Of a stretch of 64,000 nt of DNA, positions 50,852 to 60,581 are shown in pieces (the first letter of the stretch is position 1; each line of letters opens with the position of its first letter). Location of the stretch: the NCBI GenBank assembly GCA_009829735.1, contig CM020619.1, forward strand, positions 3,106,590 through 3,170,589, written 5' to 3'. The notes under the pieces are model-generated. The model had not been told where the DNA came from and made no database searches. It saw nothing but the letters and a program-made list of their open reading frames with translations. The position numbers and the translations under genes were made by a program. This stretch comes from Pyropia yezoensis (taxonomy: Eukaryota; Rhodophyta; Bangiophyceae; Bangiales; Bangiaceae).

Positions 50852-51858
50852 GGCTGGGGCGACCGCTGTCGGGGGGGGGGGGGGAGCGGCTCCATCTCCT
50901 GCGGATGGGGTCACAGAGGCCACCGCCGCTACGTGCCGCGACGTACCGCCAGCTCCAACAAGTCCCAAACAGCAGGCAGCAGCAGCGGCCGTTGGTGCGC
51001 AGCGGCGCCGCGCGGCGGGAGCCGCAAGACCCCTGGTAGGACCGCCCGCCCCTTACGCACGAGCCGAGCCACCCCGCACCCCCGTCCGGCTGCCGCCGCC
51101 ACCACTGCCCGCTCCCCCAGAGATACCCCCCACCGCATGCAGGCACAACGGCAGTGGCAGTCAGCGCGACTGGGGTGACCTAGCAGATGGCGGAAGGCGA
51201 GGCTGCTGCGAGGCCCCGCCCCGCGCCGCCACGCCCCGCTCAGCGCGCGGCGTCAACGTCCAGGTTGGAGTTCCCAGCCCGCCGCCCCCAGGGTGAGTGA
51301 CAGAGCCACACCCCCTCCCCCCCCTCCCGTCCATGACCTCCCCATACTCTCCCGTGCCCAGATCATCCAGGAGCGCCGCCGCGTCCGCGCCCTGCAACGA
51401 GAAAGGGGGTCGGTCCCCTTCACCGCCGCCGCTGCCTGCCGGGAAATCCGCTGCCGCTGCGGAGAGGGGCAGTCCCGCGCCATCCGCCGCTCATGGAGGT
51501 CCCCAGCGGCAGACGTGGCCACCAGCATCGCCCTCCCAACCGGGTGGTAGACGCTTACCACCGCATGTGTGGAGCGCGTTGGGGGAGAGGTGGGGGTGGA
51601 GCCCTGCAGCGGTGCTCGATCAGCGGGCTCATCCGTACCAATTGTAATCTGTGCTTGAAGTGACGACAACAAAGTACAATTTCTATCGTAAACATGGCGC
51701 ACCAAACCGATAACAACTCTCAATGCTGGAGCAGACCATCATGTACTGCACTCCATAGGAATGCAGGAGCTTCGTGAGTGTTGCGAAAAGAAATCATGAC
51801 ATGACCCCATGCGAAAAGTCAAAGGAGCACGAGATAGCCCTACTTACTTGCTCCCTCC
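50852..51858. other. Probable 5' region of the large Ser/Ala-rich gene
   Basis: On the minus strand TCTCGTTGCAG (acceptor-like, 51394-51392) precedes an exon-like GADAAALLDDLGTGEYGEV at 51391-51335, with possible GTATGG or GTCATG donors. I could not join it to the main frame with certainty. A simple promoter was not seen. Confidence 0.3.
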
Positions 51859-51896
51859 CCCCCGGCGGCGTCACAACGTTGTGACGCCGCCGGGGG
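51859..51896. repeat. 38-bp perfect palindrome
   Basis: Centre AACGTT at 51875-51880; arms extend through TCACAACGTTGTGA to a GGCGGC/GCCGCC and a five-base C/G run with every base paired. It lies 196 bp beyond the aquaporin stop codon. Confidence 0.92.
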
Positions 51897-52092
51897 AAGG
51901 TATTGCGCAACCCCCCCACACCTTCATCGAGGGACGAGGGTATACATAAGTCATTGTGGGTCGGTGCTACCACCGGTACTGCATTGGTCGCAGCTCCAGC
52001 CCCCTCTCCCCCCGTCTCCATGCATCAAGTCAGTCAGCTTTGCGCGCTACAGTACAGTGAAAAACAAACGCCGCTCCCTTGTCACTGCCCCA

Positions 52093-53220
52093 CTACTCGT
52101 CCTTGGTTTCGTTCAGCCCAGCCGACAGGAGCCAGTCGTACACCAGTACGCCAACGCTGGCGCCAACGAGCGGCGCCACCAGGTACACCCACACGTGTCC
52201 CCGGTCACCCGGAAAGGCTGAGCCCCATCCCGCAGCGGCGGCGAGGATGCGCGGACCGAGGTCCCGGGCCGGGTTCATGCACCCCGACGAGATGGGGCCG
52301 AGCACCACCGCGAGGAGGAAGACGACCAGCCCAATGGCCACTGCCCGAATGGCCGTCTCTTGTCCCGGGTGGCTCACCGCCCGCTTGTCCAGCACCGCCG
52401 ACACGACGGTGGCCAGGACGGCCGCGCCGAGCGCCTCGGACAGGAAGGCCGTGCCGGTATTGAAAAACGACTCGGGCCACGTGCGCACCCCGGCCACGGC
52501 GGTGGAGAGGCTGCCGCTGAGGTCGGCGCCCGCCGACGGGAAGGTGCAGAAAAAGATGGAGCCGGTGGCGACCGCGTCGGCCGACGAGCGGGCCAGCCCC
52601 GCCGCCGCCTCAAACGCCGCAATGGGCCGGTGGTAGAGGGCGTAGGTGAGCGCCGCGCCCGCCAGGGCGCCCCCCACCTGGGCAACCACAAAGATGGGGA
52701 GCTCCCACAGGGGCAGGCTGCCCCGCCGAAAGACCGCCACCGCAAACGACAGGGCGGGGTTGAGGTGCGCCCCCGACCGGGGCCCCGCCACCAGGATGGC
52801 CATGGCAAGGCCCAGCCCCGACACGAGCGTCACGTCCACCAGCGACGCAGACGGGGAGCCCGTCGCCTTGGCCGCCCCCGCCGTGGTGGTGAAAAAGACA
52901 AAGAGGAGGACGCCAAAGAACTCGCCCGCCGCCGCCTGCACCACCGACAGCACCGACGGGCGCGCGTGGGTGTGGCCCGGGTCCATGTCCACCTCGTGGG
53001 AGCCGGCGGCCGAGCCGCCGTCGCCGTCGCCGCTGGCGTCCTCGCTGCCGTCGCCGCGGGAGCGGGCGCTGTGCCTTGACGATGCCCGGCGGGTGAGGCC
53101 CCCCTCGGCCCCACCCGCCGGGACAGCCACGGCGGGTACCACGGCCAGACGGAGGCGCTGCAAGGGGGACGCTCCCCGCCGGGCGTCGGCCGTGCCCGCC
53201 TCCACATCCCCCATGACCAT
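52093..53220 (-). CDS. Aquaglyceroporin-type MIP channel
   Basis: 375 aa from ATG at 53220 (MVMGDVEAGTAD), intronless. A hydrophilic N-terminus of about 90 residues is followed by six membrane helices with the two pore half-helices: SGAHLNPALSFAVA (NPA at about 154-156) and SSGCMNPARDLGPRI (NPA at about 316-318). The Asp after the second NPA-Arg (Asp320) is the usual mark of glycerol-conducting members. Other family features are EFFGVLLFVFF, VSGLGLAMAILV, and EALGAAVLATVVSAVLD. It probably conducts glycerol or related small solutes and water in the plasma membrane or an internal membrane. Substrate is inferred from the signature only. Two long palindromes flank the gene. Confidence 0.93.
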   Translation of the reverse strand: MVMGDVEAGTADARRGASPLQRLRLAVVPAVAVPAGGAEGGLTRRASSRHSARSRGDGSEDASGDGDGGSAAGSHEVDMDPGHTHARPSVLSVVQAAAGEFFGVLLFVFFTTTAGAAKATGSPSASLVDVTLVSGLGLAMAILVAGPRSGAHLNPALSFAVAVFRRGSLPLWELPIFVVAQVGGALAGAALTYALYHRPIAAFEAAAGLARSSADAVATGSIFFCTFPSAGADLSGSLSTAVAGVRTWPESFFNTGTAFLSEALGAAVLATVVSAVLDKRAVSHPGQETAIRAVAIGLVVFLLAVVLGPISSGCMNPARDLGPRILAAAAGWGSAFPGDRGHVWVYLVAPLVGASVGVLVYDWLLSAGLNETKDE

Positions 53221-53685
53221 GGCGCCGCGGTTGCCGACGCGGACGGCAGCCACCACACTCGGGGAGCCTCACCAGACGTTGGCCTCGGCCGCGTGTGGGT
53301 GGGGAAGAGGGGGGAGGGAGGGGCGAACAAGGGGGAGGACGGGGACGGGGGGGTGTCACTCCATGCAGGGGCAGCGCAGCGCGTGTGGGTGTTGGAGGTA
53401 GGCACAACGTCCGCGGGTAGGGGAAGGGGGACGGGTGGAGCGGGTACGTGGGGGACTGACCGACGTCGTTGGGGTTATCCAGAGTTTCCGTTCTCCGTGC
53501 CACCCTCACTGCCGCTGCTGCCGCTGCCGCTCCCGCCGCCGCTGCCGCCGCTCCCGTCGCGCGCCGCCGCACTACCGGCTGCGGCAGCCCGCCCAGAGCA
53601 GCCCCCCCCCGTCCGACCATCACCCCCCCCTCCCCCCGCCCAGAGCAGTCCCCCCCTCCAGCCCTACCCCCCCACCCCCCCCGCG
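53221..53685. other. Aquaporin upstream region
   Basis: GC-rich, with GTGG/CCCC-rich stretches. No TATA box recognised and no further gene. Confidence 0.4.
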
Positions 53686-53725
53686 CCACAACCCTCCCCC
53701 CGCAGCTGCGGGGGGAGGGTTGTGG
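53686..53725. repeat. 40-bp perfect palindrome
   Basis: Centred on GCAGCTGC (53702-53709), with six-base C and G runs and outer CCACAACCCT / AGGGTTGTGG; every base pairs. It lies 466 bp upstream of the aquaporin ATG. Confidence 0.92.
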
Positions 53726-54675
53726 GGGGTGTGTGCTGCAGGGCACGTTGGTGACCCCAACCGCCCGGCGTCGTGAAGGCACGGGCCCAATGGCGTGGCG
53801 CCGCAAGCGCAATGCCGCCCCACCTTCGCTCCCACCACCGTCGAGCCATCATGGCAGACGGCTGGCGTGGGTCTGTATGCACTGTACTACATCCCTACCT
53901 CGTGGGCCGGGCCGGGGGGGGGGGGTATTGGCCCAGCGCGGGACGGGGGAAACTGCATGTAGCCAGAGGATCATCCTCCTGATGGTCAGCGGCCCCGTTG
54001 CGCTTGATCTGCGGTGCAGTCCCCTCTTTTTGTGTTTGCTCGCACCCATCTCGTGGCGGGGGGCCTGCGCTTGCAGGCATCGCTGGCGGCCGGTGGCCCG
54101 CGGGGGCGGCCGCGTGTCCCAACCTATTTAGCCAGCCCGGCGGCGAGGAGGGCAGGGCGGGGGGAAGGGGCACCCCCGACCTGCCTGGCCGTATTGCGAG
54201 CCGTTGAGGATGAGCGAGGGGAGTTCAGGGGTGGTGAGTGGGAGATGTGGGGGGGGGCCCCGGGGGGGGGGGGGGGGGGGGGGGGCGCGTTGCCTGTGTC
54301 AGCCCCCCTCGCATGCAGCCGTTTTTTGCTTTTCGTTTTGTTACCCTTTTGATGTCGCCGAGATGCCAGGGGGGGGGGGGGAGGAGGGGGGAGTGTGTGC
54401 CGTCCGCTCGATGCGGCGGCGTCTTGGCCGCGCTTGCCGGCCTGTTGCCAGGAAGCCACGCGTGTCAGCCGACGAGGGGGTGGGGGGGGAAGCGTGCCCG
54501 CGAGCGAGGACGGTCGTCACGGCAGCAGCACCTTGGCCCACGCCCCGCGAGCGCGCGCGCGCCCTTGCAGCAGGGGTGCGCCCATCGCTTTCTTGGCACG
54601 GGAGAGACCCCGTTTGCACACACACCATGGCCGCCGCCCCCGTAGCCGCTCATCCTCACGCTGCGCCCGCGGGGC

Positions 54676-54712
<37 letters not shown>

Positions 54713-55633
54713 ACGTGGCAGGGAGCGTCGACTGGCGGCGGGCGCCGGCTCTGCGGGGGGGGATTGCACGCACGCGGCGGCAGGCGTGCCAGCGGCTGAA
54801 ACGGGTGCCGACGAGGCCGCCCCGCGGGGGAGCGCCCCTGCCGTGGCACTGCCGGTGCGCCGGCCGGCGCGTCGGCTCTCTCCCCCAAGAGGGACTACCA
54901 ACACACCTGCCGCCGCGTCGGGGGTGTGTCACGCCCCCCGTGCCGCCGGCCGCTCGCCAGTGGGCGGGGGGCTCGGCCACCACCAGGGCGGGGCGGTCCC
55001 CCAGGCCTGGGGGGGCCTCCCCGATGACCACCACCCCACCCCAACCCCGGCGGCGCAGCTAAAAGTCTGTTTGGGTGCGCTGACCCTGTGGTGCACTGCC
55101 AGGGTGGAGGTGGGTGTCGCCCTCCTCGGCCGCGGCGCAGGGTGGGGCGCGCGGCCCCGTGGCGGCGGCCTGGCGGGCGCACGACGGCGCGGGACACACG
55201 GCGCCGCCGAGGCCCCCGGGCACCCAGCTGGGGGGACCGCACGGTGCTGCGCAGGGCCGTGCCGCCATGCGGCGCCACCCCCGGAAGCCGTCCAAAGTGG
55301 ACCGGAGAGCACAATGGGGCTACCTAGCTGCGGCGCACCGCGTCGGTCGCAGGTGCAGGAGCTCAGGCACAGCGTTGACGGGCGCTGGCACCAACACTTG
55401 TGTTACGCAGGAGGGGAGCGCGGAAGAGGGACGGGGCGTGGGGGGGGAATCTACTCCCGATGGAGGAAGGGGGTGTGGAGCGGCCCCCGCGGGGAGGCAG
55501 CCGCCTCCCGATCACCCTACGTTCGTTTGTGTTGGCCGCCCCCGACCGTACGACAGGTACGTGCCCACCCCTTTCCCCACACCCTCTCCCCGCCCCCCCA
55601 CCGGCGCCCCCCTGTATGCCCCGTCGCGGTCGT
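53726..55633. other. GC-rich region without a confirmed gene; contains a GGC/GAC microsatellite
   Basis: A plus-strand frame of over 700 codons (54204-56342) continues into the antisense of the next gene and reads as Arg/Pro/Gly-rich nonsense. At about 54670-54716 there is an uninterrupted GGC run followed by GAC repeats. Runs of G occur at 54249-54286 and 54369-54390. No domain found. Confidence 0.4.
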
Positions 55634-58063
55634 CTACCCCACCGCAAGGGCCGCCCAGACGGGCCCGCCCAGCACCAGACGCATGACCCGCCAGTGCTCG
55701 GCGGCGCTCACCCCCTGCGCCCGGCGGATGGCGTCGACCCAGCGGGTGCGCCGTGCCGCGCGGCGCCACCCCCCCCCGCCATACCCCCCCGTCGTTGCCA
55801 TGGCCGCCGCGCGGGCCGTCACCGCGGCAGACACCTCCCGGTCGACAAAGCCCTCCAGCTGCTCCGCGCGGGTGGTGGAGCCGAGGACGCCGTCGGCCGG
55901 CACGGCACGCCGAAAGGAGACCGCCTCGGCGGTGGCGCCGGCAAAGAGCACCACATTGTGGAGGGAGCGGCTCGGGGGGATGTCGATAAACGCGCGCATG
56001 TGGGGGAAGTGGGGCGCCAACGCACCGGCCACTGCCGGTACCCCATCGTACGCGACGCCCGCCGCCCAGGCTGAGTGGCCGACGCGCCCCGGCCGGTCCT
56101 CGCTGCCCCCGCCACCGTCAGTGGTGCCAGCCGCCCGTGATGTGTCGGGGCCGCCGTCACCGTCCATGGGGGGCAGCAGCCCCACCGTGTTGACGACGAG
56201 CACCCCCCCCGGCGCCACGACCGCCGCAACGTCTGCCAGCACGGGCGGGGTAAACAGGTGGAGCGCCACCCCCCCCCCGGAAAACACGTCGAGCAGCACC
56301 GCGTCGTACGTGTCGCCCGCCGCCACCGCGCGGCGCACGTAGGCGGCCGCGTCTTCAATGACCAGCCGCCCACAGTGCGGGGGGGCGCACCCAAACGCCG
56401 CCGCCGCGGCCGCCGCCACCGCCGAGTCCACCTCAACCCCCGTAACGGCGTAGGCGGCGGCAGTGAGGCCCTTGGCGCTGCACCCCGCGCCGACGCCAAG
56501 CACCAGCGCTGTCCGACGGCGGGCCGCCGGGGGTGGGGAGGTGGGTGGTGGGGGTCGGGGGGCGCCGCCCCCGGCGAGGACCGCCCGGCGGCGGACCGCC
56601 TCGGCCGCATCGGCCGCCTCGGCAGCCTCGGCCGCCGGGCGCCCCGCCCGCCCCCTGGACAGCACGACCGCCTCGTGAATGTTAAAGACGCCAAAGATGG
56701 CGTCGCCCGTCGCCCACTCCCCCCCCAGGAGCGAGTGGTCCACCGCCAGGACGGTGGGCACGTGCTCCCGCGCCCGGTGCGTCAGCACCGCCACCCGCGC
56801 CGGCGCCGGCGCGCCCGCCCTCTGCACACCCACCGCCGCCGACCGCCAGCCGACGGCCCGGCCGTCGGGGGGCGGGTGCAGCAGCCACCCATCGGGGAGG
56901 GGGGGCGGCGCCCCCGCGCCCGCCCACACCGCCGCCGCCACCGCTACGACCGGCACCGCCGCGGCGGCGAGCAGCGGCGCCACCTGGTGTGCAGGCGCCG
57001 CCGCCCCCCTTTCTGCCACAGCGCCACGGCGTCTGCGGCCGGCGCTGCCGTTGCGGCCGCGGCCTTCTTCTTGCCCGACGGGGGATGCTGGCCAAGGCGG
57101 GACCCCAGCCCCCCCCTCCACCAGCCCCCCCGCCACCGCCGCCCCGAGGGCGGCCACCAGGCACGTGGCCACCACCCCCCCCGCCGCCGCCGCCGGCCGC
57201 TCCCCCAACCACCGCCCCGCCGCCGGCAGCACTGCAGACCGCACCACCCCAACGGCAGCTGCGGTGGTGGTCGCCAGGCCGAGCCACCACCACCTCGGCA
57301 GCGGCGGCGGCGGCGGCGGCGGAGACGGCGGCCGCGTCCTCGACGGGCGGCATGGCGGCACCGCCGCTGCCACCACCGCCGTGGCGGCGAGTACCGCTGG
57401 CGGCCCCACCACCGCCGCCCCCACCGCTGTGGCAGCCGCGGCAACGACGGCGCCGACAGAGGCAGCGGGGCCGACGCCCGCGGCGGCCACACCCCACCAC
57501 ACCCCCCGCGCCAGCCACCCAGACGTGGCTGGCGGCCGCCCGCCGGTGGAGGCGGCCGCAAACGCCGCATCGGCGGCGGCGGCCACGCCCGCCCCGTACG
57601 CGCGGAGCGCGTGCGGCAGCGCCGGCGCCAGCAGCGGCCACACCGCGGCGGCGGCCGCGGCGGCCGCGGCGGTGGTGGTGGTGGCGGCGGGGGTGGCGGC
57701 AGCGGCTGTCGGGGGCGAGGCGGCGGCGGCGGCAGCGGCGGCAGCGGCAGCGGCAGTCGCCCCCCGGGGGGGATGCCCACCCACCGGCGGGCGGCCGCGG
57801 CGGCGGTGGCGGCGGCGGCAGATGCCCACCGCCAGGGGTGCCCCCCCGACGGCCGCGGCGGTGGCCAGCCGCCGCACGGCGGCGGCGGCCAGGACGGCAC
57901 CGTACGCGGGCGTCAGCGCCGCGGTGGCCAGGCGCGGCAGCAGCGCCGCGGCGGTGAGGGCGGCCGCCCCCACCGCCAGACGCCACAGCAGCGGGGCGAG
58001 GGGTTGGGGGGGAGGGAAGGGGGGGAGTGGCGAGGGGGGCGGCCGCGGTGCCCGCGGCGCCAT
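55634..58063 (-). CDS. Membrane-anchored spermidine-synthase-like methyltransferase-fold protein
   Basis: 809 aa from ATG at 58063 (MAPRAPRPPPSP), intronless. The N-terminal 400 residues are Ala/Val-rich with several hydrophobic stretches (LLWRLAVGAAALTAAALL; ATCLVAALGAAVAGGLV) broken by Pro/Arg loops. The C-terminal domain shows the spermidine-synthase fold: HSLLGGEW, FNIHEAVVLSRGR, TALVLGVGAGCSAKGL (motif I, about 515-530), VTGVEVDSAVA, RLVIEDAAAYVRRA, YDAVLLDVFSGG and LADVAAVVAPGGVLVVNTVG. True aminopropyltransferases have a GGGDG and a DxxD-type pair. Here motif I is GVGAG, so polyamine synthesis is uncertain. Similar multi-TM plus spermidine-synthase-like proteins exist in bacteria and algae with unknown substrates. 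Confidence 0.75.
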   Translation of the reverse strand: MAPRAPRPPPSPLPPFPPPQPLAPLLWRLAVGAAALTAAALLPRLATAALTPAYGAVLAAAAVRRLATAAAVGGAPLAVGICRRRHRRRGRPPVGGHPPRGATAAAAAAAAAAAASPPTAAAATPAATTTTAAAAAAAAAVWPLLAPALPHALRAYGAGVAAAADAAFAAASTGGRPPATSGWLARGVWWGVAAAGVGPAASVGAVVAAAATAVGAAVVGPPAVLAATAVVAAAVPPCRPSRTRPPSPPPPPPPLPRWWWLGLATTTAAAVGVVRSAVLPAAGRWLGERPAAAAGGVVATCLVAALGAAVAGGLVEGGAGVPPWPASPVGQEEGRGRNGSAGRRRRGAVAERGAAAPAHQVAPLLAAAAVPVVAVAAAVWAGAGAPPPLPDGWLLHPPPDGRAVGWRSAAVGVQRAGAPAPARVAVLTHRAREHVPTVLAVDHSLLGGEWATGDAIFGVFNIHEAVVLSRGRAGRPAAEAAEAADAAEAVRRRAVLAGGGAPRPPPPTSPPPAARRRTALVLGVGAGCSAKGLTAAAYAVTGVEVDSAVAAAAAAAFGCAPPHCGRLVIEDAAAYVRRAVAAGDTYDAVLLDVFSGGGVALHLFTPPVLADVAAVVAPGGVLVVNTVGLLPPMDGDGGPDTSRAAGTTDGGGGSEDRPGRVGHSAWAAGVAYDGVPAVAGALAPHFPHMRAFIDIPPSRSLHNVVLFAGATAEAVSFRRAVPADGVLGSTTRAEQLEGFVDREVSAAVTARAAAMATTGGYGGGGWRRAARRTRWVDAIRRAQGVSAAEHWRVMRLVLGGPVWAALAVG

Positions 58064-59486
58064 TGCGGGGGGGGGGGGGGGGGGGGACGGGGAAAAGGGC
58101 CGTGACAGCGTCAGCGACACGCCGTAGCCGGGCAGCGGCGGCAGGTAGGAAGCAGCCGCCCGCCGCCAGTGGCTGGCGGCGGCCGGGACTGCGCGCCAAA
58201 GACAAGGCGGGAGGGTGGCGGCAGGGAAGGATGGGACCAGGCTGCCACGCCCGTGAATGGAAGAACCCGGGAGCGGACCGCGCAGCTACGAGTATTGTGC
58301 GGATGTCAGCCTCGCGCGGAAATCTTTTAACATTTCGGGAAAGCCGCCTGCGGTGCCGTCTTCCGGTGCGCTGTCCAAATCACGTAATGAGGTAAATTCC
58401 ATCACCCACCCCTTCGCAGGCGCTGGCAATGGGATGTTGCTCCCTGGGCCACTCATCGCTGATCATTCTGTCACACCAAAATACGTCACGCACTGGTTTC
58501 GAAAAAGCGGCATCCCAGCCAAAAAAATTCGGCACTCTGTTGGTTGTTTCGTCGACAAGTCCTCTCTTGCCCGCGGGCTCCGCAAATTATTATTTAAAGG
58601 CCCCCCCCTGTGGAGGGGAAACGGTGCGTCGTCGGCCGCGCTCTCTCGGCAGCTGCAGGCGAGCGCTGCTCAGCGGGAGCACCCCAATGCAGGCGCGTGG
58701 GCCTCTGACCCCCCCAGGCCGCCCGCTGGGTTCGCGCCTCAAGTCTTTAGGGATCCACCTCCCGTACACATAGTGCACGACAAACGCAAGATGGTCGTCT
58801 GTCCTTCCCCGTTCTGCTGGGCGCGACGCACGGGGTGGGCACGCGGACGCAGACACGCACCGCCGGCAGGCACCGTCGGCCTGGGGGAACGGGGAGCAGG
58901 GGCGGCGGGGAGATGCCCCCTTCGTGGCGATTGGGGGCCCCCAAGGGCCCCACCCGCCAACGCGTTGACCAGCCTGGCAAATGCATTGTCGACGCGCCGG
59001 CGGGTGGTGGAGGCGGCAAAGACGACGGCACTTGTGGCGGCGGCGGCCGCCGCGGCTGCCGTGGAAAGCGACAGCGGCAGCGGCAGCGCCGCGGCGGCGG
59101 TGTGGCCGCCCACGGCACCTCCACCTTCCCCCTCCAAACCGTCCCAAATGCATCACCGCCGCGACGGGCCAGCGGCCGCCCGGCAGCCGCACTGGGCCAA
59201 CCGTTGTCGACAACCACACGCTGGCGACGCCCGCCGTCGCGACGGCGGGCTTGCGCGGATTGTTGCCGGCCAGTGCGGGGGGCCATGCCTGCCTGCGCGC
59301 ATGGCCGGAATGCTCGCGTGCGCCCGGGGCAGGGGGAGGGGGGGGGGGGGGGCGCCCCGCGCGGGGCTATCTGCGGAGGCGGTGGCTGGCGGGGCAGCCT
59401 CGGCCGCCTCCCACCCTCCCAATTTTCGCGTGCCCGCACCCACGGGGCGACGGGCGGCGGCGGCGCGGTGGACCGCCGGCGGACCC
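58064..59486. other. Intergenic; AT-rich core at 58310-58600, then GC-rich
   Basis: 58310-58600 is AT-richer and ends in TATTTAAAG (58592-58600), a possible plus-strand TATA element. The following frames (for example 58257-59660 plus, 58739-59137 minus with a hydrophobic Ala stretch) are not supported by similarity. Confidence 0.4.
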
Positions 59487-59491
59487 TATAT
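59487..59491 (+). promoter_or_regulatory. TATA-like element of the Cys-rich secreted protein gene
   Basis: TATAT within GACCCTATATCAACG in a GC-rich context, 183 bp before the ATG at 59670. Confidence 0.45.
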
Positions 59492-59669
59492 CAACGCCGC
59501 CCTGCCCGCACCTCCCGGTCCGTCCGCCACCCTCCCCGACCAGCCAGCTTGCCGCCCGCCCGCCACCCGCCCAACTTCACCGCCATCCATCTTTTCCACG
59601 CCACCACCGCCCCCCTACGACCCCGCGGCTCCCTCCTTCCCCCCTTCCCTCCCCCTCTGACAAGGAAGA

Positions 59670-60074
59670 ATGGTGTCCATGGTCACCCGCACCCTGGTGG
59701 CTGCGGCCGCTGCCGCCGTCCTGCTCGTCGCCTCCGCGGCGCCCGCGATGGCCCAGACCGCCGACGATTCCGTCTACGTGGGCACCTCCGCCAACGCGTG
59801 CCCGACGGTCGGCCGCGTCCTCCGCGAGTGCGACTGCTCCCTGGCCGTCACCCCCCCGCGGTCGGTGGTGCTCCCCACGGACGAGGCGTCGGGGCTGTGG
59901 TGCCCGGTCGTTGACGGGCCGTCCATCACGCGCTACTTTTGTGACCCCGCCGGCGGCAGCCGCTGCAACGTCGTGTGCCGCCCGCCGAAGGACTATTGCT
60001 CGTCGCCTCTGCGGACCGATGGCAAGTGCGGGTGTGGCCGGACGGGCAACCGCATCGTCGTGGTACGCAAGTAG
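59670..60074 (+). CDS. Small Cys-rich secreted protein
   Basis: 134 aa. The signal peptide is clear: MVSMVTRTLVAAAAAAVLLV...APAMAQ, cleavage near residue 29. The mature 105 residues carry ten Cys in the order NACPTVG, ECDC, LWCPV, RYFCDP, SRCNVVC, DYCSSP, GKCGCG, enough for five disulfides. The tail is GNRIVVVRK. I do not recognise the family; size and Cys density are those of extracellular ligands, inhibitors or wall proteins. The 3' end of the reading frame is duplicated 86 bp downstream. Confidence 0.72.
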   Translation: MVSMVTRTLVAAAAAAVLLVASAAPAMAQTADDSVYVGTSANACPTVGRVLRECDCSLAVTPPRSVVLPTDEASGLWCPVVDGPSITRYFCDPAGGSRCNVVCRPPKDYCSSPLRTDGKCGCGRTGNRIVVVRK

Positions 60075-60172
60075 AGCGTAGGGACCTTGGGGGGGCGGCG
60101 GCAATCCCCAGCCGATGCGCCGCGGGGTGCATACTGACCATCGTGGTGGTACGCAAGTAGAGCGGAGGTAGC
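60053..60172 (+). repeat. Duplication of the gene's 3' end (offset 86 bp)
   Basis: CATCGT[CG]GTGGTACGCAAG followed by TAGAGCG[TG]AGG[GT]A occurs at about 60053 and again at about 60139. The second copy lies in the 3' flank. Confidence 0.8.
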
Positions 60173-60581
60173 CTCTGGGGGGACGGCAACGCGAGCCAGC
60201 GGGCCGGGGGGGGCTTGCCGACCACCGGGGGGGGAACCGCGCTTCTCTCGTGTAGGGACTGTCAGTTGTGTTGGCTCTCACGGTCTCGTGTGTGTTTACA
60301 AAACTATTGTTCAGAGAGCTGGGAGTCGCCCACGCCCTACGCCCTCGTATTGTTTATACAGCAGAATGGCACGACTCGCCTTCAATTGAGCTCATTCCAA
60401 GGCGGCCATCGCCCCAGGAAACTGCATTATCGTCTTCCCTCGCCCATACACGACGCCCTTTCCCACACGTCGCTGGAAGTACGGAGCCAAGAAAAAGACA
60501 GGACCCAACGCAACCCTCAGCGCGGCCAACCCCATGCTCCTCTTCACCCCCCCGCCCACCACAGCCATGGGCGGCGCAATC
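60173..60581. other. Convergent intergenic region
   Basis: Lies between the Cys-rich gene and the acidic protein gene, near 55% GC at 60240-60480. No gene seen. Confidence 0.45.

Noticed and set aside
49077-51296. 739-codon plus-strand open frame
   Set aside because: It is antisense to the large Ser/Ala-rich gene, starts without ATG support and encodes Pro/Ser/Arg/Thr strings; the minus-strand frame is longer and less repetitive.
54204-56342. 712-codon plus-strand open frame
   Set aside because: Composition artefact of GC-rich DNA; half of it is antisense to the spermidine-synthase-like gene and no domain is encoded.
56258-58127. Plus-strand frames of 480-615 codons
   Set aside because: Mirror frames of the spermidine-synthase-like gene rich in Arg/Pro/Thr/Ala.
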